Under the pieces are notes generated by a model. The model searched no databases, was not told the DNA's origin, and saw only the letters and a list, made by a program, of their open reading frames with translations. A stretch of 11,785 nt of DNA, from NCBI GenBank assembly GCA_964469555.1, contig CAYYAQ010000161.1, positions 1 through 11,785 of the forward strand, in the 5' to 3' direction. Origin of the DNA: CAYYAQ01 sp964469555 (GTDB taxonomy: Bacteria; Planctomycetota; UBA1135; UBA2386). The translations under genes were made by a program, and so were the position numbers. Positions 6,373 to 11,785 of the stretch are shown piece after piece; positions within the stretch are counted from its first letter, which is position 1, and the number at the start of each line of letters is the position of its first letter.

Positions 6373-7245
6373 CTCGCCGGGTCCCCCCCTCCGTCCGATT
6401 CGCGACGGGATAACCTTGTGGGCGACGCCGTTCGCTCTGTTCTGGTCAAGGTCATTACCATCCGCGCACTCATCTCCATAGCCGTCTGCTTGCTCGTCGC
6501 GTTCCTGGCATGGGCCGGCTCGATCACCGCGTTCTGGTCCCTCCAGACCGTCAAGCAGGACGTGGCACCGCGCCGATCGGAACTGTCGATTCCGAAGGAC
6601 ACGATTCCCGACCTCGCACCACGCCTGCGCCCCCGCCTCAAAGCGGTCGACGCCGCCGGACCGTCTCCCGAACGACAACGCGCCCCGTGCCGGGTGAAGA
6701 TCGAGGGTAAGAATCCGCAGACGGCACTGTACGTCGCGATCATTGACGGCGAATCTGGCGCGTGGATCGGTGGACAGGCTGTCAACGCTCCTCTCCCCCA
6801 CACCCTGACGTTCGACTCGATCCCCATCGGTCGACACGACGTGCGCATCGCGCGGGACAAACACCGCGCGATGTCGGGCTATCTAGCCCGCGCGGACGTC
6901 GAAGTGACCGTCGCAAGAGAACCAGGGGGGGTGACCATCTTGTGTGCAACGCGATCGTTGCGCGTGAAGCTCGCCAGATCCCCACAAGACGCGAAGGCCA
7001 ATTCCATCGAGAGCATCCCCGTCATTCTTCGCCGTCAAGACGACTCGAAGTGGCGGTACCAAACCGCTCCCTCGAGCGTCGCTCTGACCGATGCGCAGGG
7101 CCAAGTGACATTCGTCGGCCTCGGTGCGGGGGCGTACGTCCTCTCGATGCAAGGCTTCGACCCGGACGCCGGAGAACTCAAACGCCTCGTGTTTCGGCTG
7201 GACGAGTTCGACCAGGACACACCTGTTCTCGGTCGGCCCCGGTGA
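6364..7245 (+). CDS. small membrane-anchored protein with two beta-sandwich (carboxypeptidase-regulatory/Cna-B-like) regions
   Basis: The product is up to 293 residues. Residues 35-60 (ALISIAVCLLVAFLAWAGSI and onward) form one transmembrane segment preceded by basic residues, giving an inside N-terminus and an exported C-terminal part. A Pro/Arg-rich linker (about 65-105) follows. Two beta-rich regions come next: 108-195, with the turn DSIPIGRHDVRI, and 196-285, ending in TDAQGQVTFVGLGAGAYVL, the typical last strands of a Cna-B/CarboxypepD_reg fold. It lies 26 bp after the large anchored protein on the same strand and probably shares its transcript. The start is uncertain: ATG 6364 has no Shine-Dalgarno and sits in a hairpin, while GTG 6418 (275 residues) keeps the transmembrane segment and may be the true start. 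No specific family or enzyme activity is recognised. Confidence 0.75.
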   Translation: MGILAGSPPPSDSRRDNLVGDAVRSVLVKVITIRALISIAVCLLVAFLAWAGSITAFWSLQTVKQDVAPRRSELSIPKDTIPDLAPRLRPRLKAVDAAGPSPERQRAPCRVKIEGKNPQTALYVAIIDGESGAWIGGQAVNAPLPHTLTFDSIPIGRHDVRIARDKHRAMSGYLARADVEVTVAREPGGVTILCATRSLRVKLARSPQDAKANSIESIPVILRRQDDSKWRYQTAPSSVALTDAQGQVTFVGLGAGAYVLSMQGFDPDAGELKRLVFRLDEFDQDTPVLGRPR

Positions 7246-7267
7246 CGACACTGGTGAGGGCAGCCCC

Positions 7268-8974
7268 CTAGCGTCGGTAGGGTAGCACTTCGATGACCTC
7301 GCCCGCGCGGTGCCGCGCCTGCAGCGTACGCCAGTAGTCCGCGGTGAGCAACTCACCGTGCACTTCCAGGAACACGTCCATCTGCTCGCGCGAGAACCCG
7401 AAGTAGTGGGCGAATTCCTCGGGGAAGATGTCGTTTCCCCGCACCGAGAACCACGGCTCCGCGCTCATCTCGTCCTCGTAGGTCTGAGCCTCTGGGATGT
7501 CGCGGAAGTTGCAGTTCGACAGCAGTTCGACTTCGTCGTAGTCGTAGAAGATGACGCGACCGGTGCTACTCACGCCGAAGTTCTTGGTCAGGAGATCACC
7601 GGGGAACACGTTGGTCGCCGCCAATTCACGCAACGCGTTGCCGTAGTCGATCACCGCGTCCAGCGAGTCCTCGCGTTCCACCTCGCGGAGATACAGGTCG
7701 AGGGGTCGAAGCCGCCGCTCGACGTAGACGTGGCGGAACACCACCGAGTCGCCGTCCACGAATACCGTGTGGCTAGCCTCGGCCAACAGTTCCTCCAACA
7801 GCGCTGGATCGAAGCGTCGCTTGCCGATGCGAAGCAATCGGAACTCCTGGGCATCGACCAAACGACCGGACTTGTTGCTGCGCGCCACCAAGCTGTAGCG
7901 CTTCCTGACCTCTTTATGGGTGATGTTCTTCGGCGGCGCGAAGCGATCACGCATGAGCTTGAACACGATGTTCAACGAAGGCAGGGTGAACACGGCCATC
8001 ACCATGCCCTTCTTGCCGGGCGCCGTGATAAACGTGTCTTTCGAGAACCGCAGGTGGCGAGCAAACTCCCGATACCTCTCGGTCTTCCCCTGCTTGGCGC
8101 GACCGAGCACCGTGAACAGCTCGTGGATCATGTGCCGCGGCATGAGTCCGTGCAGGAACTGCACGGCGGAACCGACCGGGTCCAAGTCCACGTGAAAGTA
8201 GGAACAAGCGAAACCAAACATCACGCGAACGCCACGGTCCGTCTGAATCACGGCGTCGACGACGATTCCGTCATCGGTGTTCTCGAACGCAATGACGATC
8301 GGCGTCGACTGCGTCCAACCCGTCACACGACCTATCGCGTACGCACGTGTCAGCCGGTAGAAGACCGGCCCGATCATATCGACACACAACACCGCGTCGG
8401 ACTTGTGCATCTTTCGGTAGTGCTCAGTGACTTGCGACGCGATGTATGCAGCACTCGCATCCATGTCCCTGTAGGGCACCACCCACGCGTAGTCGTCGAG
8501 CAGTCTCCGAAACATCTCGACCCGGCACCCACGCTGGGTGTAGTTGTTGCCTACCAGCGGTCCGTCGCTGTTGCGCAGAGGGGTGGTCTCCTCGCCGACG
8601 AACTCGATTTCGGGCTCAACACCAACGATCTTGAAGAGCCTGCGCGTCACGGAGCTGAAGTAGGTCTTCGCGAACTCGGCGTCGGCGAGGTCCTCGATCA
8701 GGACCTCGAACTCCGCCTTGACCTGAATCCACAACTCGTGATCAAACAGTTCTTCACCGAGCGCATCGGACAATCCCTTCGTCGCCCGGATGATGTGCTG
8801 CGTGTACAACTCAACCCGCTCGTCTGAGTCGCGCTGTCCCCCGTGCCAGTCGCGCATCTCGAACCGAAGCTTCGCCCGCTGCGTGATCTTGCGAAACTCC
8901 TCGTTGTAGGCAAGAAACTCGTCGCGCAGTGTCACGGCACACTGGCTGGCAGTCGAATTGGTCAACTCCGGCAT
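7268..8974 (-). CDS. aceK: isocitrate dehydrogenase kinase/phosphatase AceK
   Basis: AceK phosphorylates and dephosphorylates isocitrate dehydrogenase in the cytoplasm, switching carbon between the TCA cycle and the glyoxylate shunt. The 568-residue product (E. coli AceK: 578) aligns along its length by eye. Visible elements are the conserved RFEMRDWH near the N-terminus, the nucleotide loop APGKKGMVM (from 318), K339 in FKLMRDRFAP, D374 in GRLVDAQEF, the catalytic loop FPGDLLTKNFGV (D460, K464, N465), metal-binding D478 in DYDE, and the EPWFSV and FPEEF blocks. These match E. coli K336, D371, D457, K461, N462 and D475 with a constant offset of three. ATG 8974 is chosen because it fits the family N-terminus and follows AGAGG by four bases; a TTG at 9019 would add 15 residues. 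Unusually, no aceA, aceB or icd lies next to it. It ends 22 bp from the convergent plus-strand operon. Confidence 0.96.
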   Translation of the reverse strand: MPELTNSTASQCAVTLRDEFLAYNEEFRKITQRAKLRFEMRDWHGGQRDSDERVELYTQHIIRATKGLSDALGEELFDHELWIQVKAEFEVLIEDLADAEFAKTYFSSVTRRLFKIVGVEPEIEFVGEETTPLRNSDGPLVGNNYTQRGCRVEMFRRLLDDYAWVVPYRDMDASAAYIASQVTEHYRKMHKSDAVLCVDMIGPVFYRLTRAYAIGRVTGWTQSTPIVIAFENTDDGIVVDAVIQTDRGVRVMFGFACSYFHVDLDPVGSAVQFLHGLMPRHMIHELFTVLGRAKQGKTERYREFARHLRFSKDTFITAPGKKGMVMAVFTLPSLNIVFKLMRDRFAPPKNITHKEVRKRYSLVARSNKSGRLVDAQEFRLLRIGKRRFDPALLEELLAEASHTVFVDGDSVVFRHVYVERRLRPLDLYLREVEREDSLDAVIDYGNALRELAATNVFPGDLLTKNFGVSSTGRVIFYDYDEVELLSNCNFRDIPEAQTYEDEMSAEPWFSVRGNDIFPEEFAHYFGFSREQMDVFLEVHGELLTADYWRTLQARHRAGEVIEVLPYRR

Positions 8975-9123
8975 CAGCCCTCTTATCGACAGAAGGGGCC
9001 TGGTGACCTGTGCAGTCAAGCACGACTATTCCGTGCTGAGCCGCAATTCCGCCTACTTCCCGAGGACACCGCGACTCAGGCGGCGGATCCCGGTGCTCCT
9101 CGACGTCTCCAGAACCTGCTGAT
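8975..9123. other. short non-coding spacer upstream of aceK
   Basis: No convincing gene is seen. On the minus strand a 28-residue open stretch with the signal-peptide ORF shifted by -1 ends at 9053-9055. An inverted repeat AGCACG/CGTGCT (9019-9024, 9032-9037) with a 7-base loop lies 45 bases before the aceK start and could be an operator or a leader hairpin. No clear promoter boxes were found. Confidence 0.4.
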
Positions 9124-9198
9124 CTACGTACAGGTCCCTGCCTGCGCTGTGATCGTGCCGGGGAGGAGAAAGAGCAGACTGGGGAGGAACCGGTTCAT
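9124..9198 (-). CDS. 24-codon ORF that is a complete signal peptide plus stop (small protein or 5' remnant)
   Basis: ATG at 9198-9196 is preceded by GGAGA with seven bases of spacing, one of the best Shine-Dalgarno sites in the window, 16 bases after the stop of the TMTC-like gene. The peptide has an n-region (N2, R3), a hydrophobic core FLPSLLFLLPG and an AQA-G signal-peptidase site at 18-21, then only TCT before TAG. Shifting by -1 inside GCAGGGACC opens a frame reading GRDLYVDQQVLETSRS and stopping at 9053. The start of that frame looks like the mature N-terminus of an exported protein. So either this is a tiny secreted or leader peptide, or the decayed 5' end of a secreted-protein gene, or a sequencing indel. 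Signal-peptide features are seen; the rest is inference. Confidence 0.4.
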   Translation of the reverse strand: MNRFLPSLLFLLPGTITAQAGTCT

Positions 9199-9214
9199 GG
9201 GTGTATCTCCGATG

Positions 9215-11590
9215 CTACCGAGCTAGTTTCTTGCGCGCCGCCACCCGGGCATTTGCCGGCATCGCCGGGTCGTCGGCGACCGCCTGGAACTGCAGCTTCG
9301 CGGCATCCTCGTCGTTGAGCGCTCGGCACGCGTTCCCTAGCTGCATCCGGCACTCGGCGACAAGATCACCCCGATAACGCCAGCGGGACAGATCGGGGAG
9401 GACGCCCTCGAGTTCGGAGCGCGCGTTGGCCAGCCCCCCACCGGGTCGCGACCGGCTCCGGTGGAACGTGGCCAACGCCCGGTAGAGCCGCCAGATCGCC
9501 CCGTCGCCGCGCGCTGAAAGCCAATCCCTGAGCGACTCCTGCGCGAGCCTTCCGTCTGCCGTCAGCTCGACGAACTTCTGGAAGATCCGAATCAGATACG
9601 GTCGCCGCTCGAGCGCGGCTTGCAACCAGGACACGGCGGCCTCCGGAGCCTCAGCCGCTATGAGGTGCAACCCGATGCGTTCCATCCACTCCACCCGATC
9701 TTCGTGCGAAGGAAGCCGGTCGAACGCGCCGCGAAGGACGGCATCCGCTTGCGCGCGCTGGCCATGGCGCACGTCGTGCAGCAACAGACCCCTGTAGATT
9801 TCGGTGTAGGGACGATGCCTCGAGCCTGCCTGACTGACAGCTCGGAGCATCGCCACGATCTGCGGCATTTGGACCAGCCCCTCCGCATACCACCTCAGCG
9901 GCTCGACGAACGCCGGCAGGTGTCCGGGTCGCTGAAGCAGACATCGCTGGATCTGCGCCATCGCCAACTGCATGCGCTCGCGACGGCCCAGAACCACTGC
10001 GAGGTTCACCTGCAGGCTGAAGTCGTCCGCCAGGCCTCCGATGTGCGTGGAGGCGATGCCGCGTCGCAGCAGTCGCTCGGCCCCCGCGGGGTCACCTCGG
10101 TTGAGCAGGATCGCGGCCTTGTTGTTCAACGCTTGCTTGTTGTCCGGATCGATCCCTAGCGCCGCTTCGAAAGATGCGAGGGCGCCGGCGTGGTCCCCCC
10201 GATCTATCAGGATCGAAGCTCGCGCCGTGTGCATGCGCGCAGACCGAAGTTGGTTCACGACTTCGTGGTCGAACAGCGTAGCGTTGTCTTCCCACACACC
10301 GACGCGCAAGAGGACGACGACCATGCTCACAACACACCAAATCGCGGCACCGACGCTCATGGCGCAGTTTGCCTTCGGACGCGAGACGCATGCGCGCATC
10401 GCCCACGCGACGACGAATGCCAACGCCAAGCTCGGGGCGTAGTACAGCCTCTCGCCGAAAATCGTCCCGATCGTCAGCGGCACGTTCGACGTGATGAACG
10501 AGAACCCGAAGAAACACGCTGCAGCCACGAACAAGCCCGGCGCGCGCGTGCGGTATCTTGCCGCGAAGAACAAGAGCGCACCAAACACGAGCAGCGTACC
10601 GACCACCCGCACATCGAAGAAGCTCTCGATCGAGGTGAAGACGAATGCGCTGTAGTCCGCCGCGAGCCAGAACGGGAGTGCCGTGAGCCACACCCCATGC
10701 GCCCACACCCAGAGAGCGGTGGGAAGCCGCTCCCCGAAGCTCTCTCCGGAAAGTTGGTTGAGAAGGAACGCGACCGGAGGGGCCGCAGTGGGCATGCCAT
10801 CCAGGGCATTCGCCCGCAGCACGAGGAACATGGCGACCGGCACGGCGCACACGATGGCGACCTCTCCGCACAGTCGACCGAAGACCCGAAACGACATCGC
10901 GGCACGGTGCTCCTCCCAGTGCACCGCCGCCCCGAAGACGACCAGGAACGGCGACCACGCGAGCGCGCTCTCCTTGGAACAGAACGCGAGAAACAGGCAG
11001 CACGCGGCCAGCACCATGCACGTGACCCGCACCGCCACCGTCCGGCAGCGAGACCCGCTCCACAGAGCCAGTCCCGTTGCGCCGAAGACAAACGCGAACA
11101 GTTCGGCTCGACCCACGACGTTCGCGACAACCTCGCTGTGGATCGCGTGGACGCCGAACGTCGCGGTGCCCGCCGCTGTAGCGATCACCTTCATGCCGAG
11201 TCGCCGCAGCATCCAGAACACGAGCACCACCGCCGCCAGGTGCAAGGCGAGATTGAAGATGTGGGCAGGCAGTGGCCAATCGCCGAACATCTGGTGTCGA
11301 GCCGCGTAGCTCAGGACTGTCACGGGGCGGTAGAGGTCGCCCGACAGTTGTGTTCCCGCCCAGTAGTGCGAACCGAAGTACTCACTGATCGGAGCGAGCT
11401 CGACGACCATGAGGTTTGTCTTGCCCCTGTCCATTGACCCCATCGCCACCAACCGGTCATCCATGGCGAAGCCGTTGGACAGTGAAGGCGCGTAGATCGC
11501 GAATACCACGACGAGGATCAGGAGGAGACTCGCGGCAGATGGCGAGACGATCCTGACCAGGGAATTGCGAAACACGAGGAAGGCGAACAC
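9215..11590 (-). CDS. TMTC-like polytopic membrane protein (GT-C glycosyltransferase-like) with C-terminal TPR repeats
   Basis: The 791-residue product has about ten transmembrane helices in residues 16-430 and a soluble helical C-terminal half. The first loop carries the acidic pair D44-D45 (NGFAMDDRLV) and YRPVTVLSY (87-95). HIFNLALHL (110-118), then VHAIHSEV and VVGRAELF (147-165), SKESAL (205-210) and GERLYYAPSLALAF (379-392) follow. These blocks in this order match TMTC/DUF1736-type proteins, thought to use polyprenyl-phosphate sugars; sugar and acceptor are unknown. TPR motifs are clear at about 457-515 (GDHAGALASFEAALGIDPDN and GDPAGAERLLRRGI), with weaker helical repeats up to 770. 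The start is GTG 11590 behind TGAGG with four bases of spacing; the first ATG in frame is beyond the first helix. It is followed 16 bases later by the signal-peptide ORF and then aceK, possibly one transcript. Enzymatic activity is inferred. Confidence 0.85.
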   Translation of the reverse strand: MFAFLVFRNSLVRIVSPSAASLLLILVVVFAIYAPSLSNGFAMDDRLVAMGSMDRGKTNLMVVELAPISEYFGSHYWAGTQLSGDLYRPVTVLSYAARHQMFGDWPLPAHIFNLALHLAAVVLVFWMLRRLGMKVIATAAGTATFGVHAIHSEVVANVVGRAELFAFVFGATGLALWSGSRCRTVAVRVTCMVLAACCLFLAFCSKESALAWSPFLVVFGAAVHWEEHRAAMSFRVFGRLCGEVAIVCAVPVAMFLVLRANALDGMPTAAPPVAFLLNQLSGESFGERLPTALWVWAHGVWLTALPFWLAADYSAFVFTSIESFFDVRVVGTLLVFGALLFFAARYRTRAPGLFVAAACFFGFSFITSNVPLTIGTIFGERLYYAPSLALAFVVAWAMRACVSRPKANCAMSVGAAIWCVVSMVVVLLRVGVWEDNATLFDHEVVNQLRSARMHTARASILIDRGDHAGALASFEAALGIDPDNKQALNNKAAILLNRGDPAGAERLLRRGIASTHIGGLADDFSLQVNLAVVLGRRERMQLAMAQIQRCLLQRPGHLPAFVEPLRWYAEGLVQMPQIVAMLRAVSQAGSRHRPYTEIYRGLLLHDVRHGQRAQADAVLRGAFDRLPSHEDRVEWMERIGLHLIAAEAPEAAVSWLQAALERRPYLIRIFQKFVELTADGRLAQESLRDWLSARGDGAIWRLYRALATFHRSRSRPGGGLANARSELEGVLPDLSRWRYRGDLVAECRMQLGNACRALNDEDAAKLQFQAVADDPAMPANARVAARKKLAR

Positions 11591-11601
11591 GCTACCTCAG
11601 A

Positions 11602-11688
11602 CGTGTACACGCGAAACGTTGGCTAGCCAAGAAGATCGAGCCCACGTTGCGGCGGTTTCGGGATCCACGCTGGAAACGCCCGCGGGCG
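11602..11688. promoter_or_regulatory. cluster of three perfect palindromes upstream of the TMTC-like gene
   Basis: CGTGTACACG (11602-11611), TTGGCTAGCCAA (11619-11630) and CGCCCGCGGGCG (11677-11688) are exact palindromes in a spacer of about 100 bp. The first two lie 12-40 bases before the GTG start and could bind a dimeric regulator. The third lies just after the stop of the preceding minus-strand reading frame and is followed on that strand by TTTCC, so it could be a weak termination signal. No clear -35/-10 pair was identified. Confidence 0.35.
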
Positions 11689-11689
11689 A

Positions 11690-11785
11690 CTACCCGAGGA
11701 ATTCTCGAGGATCCTGAAGCGGATCGCTCGCCGCAGGCATTCCCACCTCGCCGGGCAAGTCACTCGACTCGATCGTACTCGGCGC
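11690..11785 (-). CDS. possible C-terminal end of an unknown gene, cut by window edge
   Basis: One minus-strand frame is open from the window edge for 31 codons, reading SSDLPGEVGMPAASDPLQ and ending PREFLG before TAG at 11692-11690. The composition resembles a flexible C-terminus. A second minus-strand frame is also open but reads as Arg-rich, shadow-like sequence. If real, this gene lies about 100 bases upstream of the TMTC-like gene on the same strand. The stretch is too short to name a family. Confidence 0.35.
   Translation of the reverse strand, partial: APSTIESSDLPGEVGMPAASDPLQDPREFLG

Noticed and set aside
7246..7267. Possible bidirectional terminator between the convergent operon ends
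   Set aside because: The 22-base gap shows no clear inverted repeat or T-tract.
7310..8827. 505-codon plus-strand open frame opposite aceK
   Set aside because: It is the antisense shadow of aceK, whose identity is certain; the translation is His/Arg/Val-rich without domains, as expected in GC-rich antisense frames.
10190..11437. 415-codon plus-strand open frame opposite the TMTC-like gene
   Set aside because: Arg/His/Glu-rich shadow; the minus frame has coherent transmembrane helices and TPRs.
11699..11714. GAATTCTCGAGGATCC, which looks like a cloning polylinker (EcoRI, XhoI, BamHI sites in a row)
   Set aside because: The flanks on both sides are ordinary GC-rich sequence in the same style and no vector sequence is recognisable; the reading frame of the possible C-terminus runs through it, so chance is the simpler explanation.

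Overview
The window is GC-rich, densely coding bacterial DNA. The gene content points to a planctomycete-like organism. Signs are exported proteins with a planctomycete-style C-terminal beta domain, very large membrane-anchored proteins built from carboxypeptidase-regulatory-like repeats, a TMTC-like membrane protein with TPRs, and frequent GTG starts. This placement is inferred from style, not from a marker gene. No mobile element, CRISPR array, tRNA or rRNA was found, and no gene-free stretch exceeds about 300 bases.

Left end (1-1294, minus strand): a QueG/reductive-dehalogenase-like double [4Fe-4S] protein overlaps by GTGA a class I SAM methyltransferase that runs off the window. Divergent from this pair, on the plus strand, lies a recognisable cobalamin riboswitch (about 1313-1510), followed by a GC-rich hairpin. 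Downstream are a 39-codon ORF with its own Shine-Dalgarno and, overlapping it by ATGA, a 437-residue secreted protein with propeller-like repeats. A B12 riboswitch in front of such a cargo, instead of btuB, cob, metE or nrd genes, is the most unusual feature here.

Centre (2998-7245, plus strand): a 226-bp spacer with short repeats leads into a 1037-residue anchored protein of about eight beta-sandwich repeats, with an Arg/Gly-rich insert and a Lys/Gly tail. A second, smaller anchored protein of the same general type follows 26 bp later. They are probably co-transcribed and face the periplasm or cell surface.

Right end (7268-11785, minus strand): reading leftwards along transcription there is the probable 3' end of an unknown gene, three short perfect palindromes, and a TMTC-like polytopic membrane protein with TPRs. 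Next comes a tiny ORF that is essentially a complete signal peptide followed by a stop, and then aceK (isocitrate dehydrogenase kinase/phosphatase) with all key residues intact but without aceA/aceB beside it. AceK converges on the plus-strand operon with a 22-bp gap.
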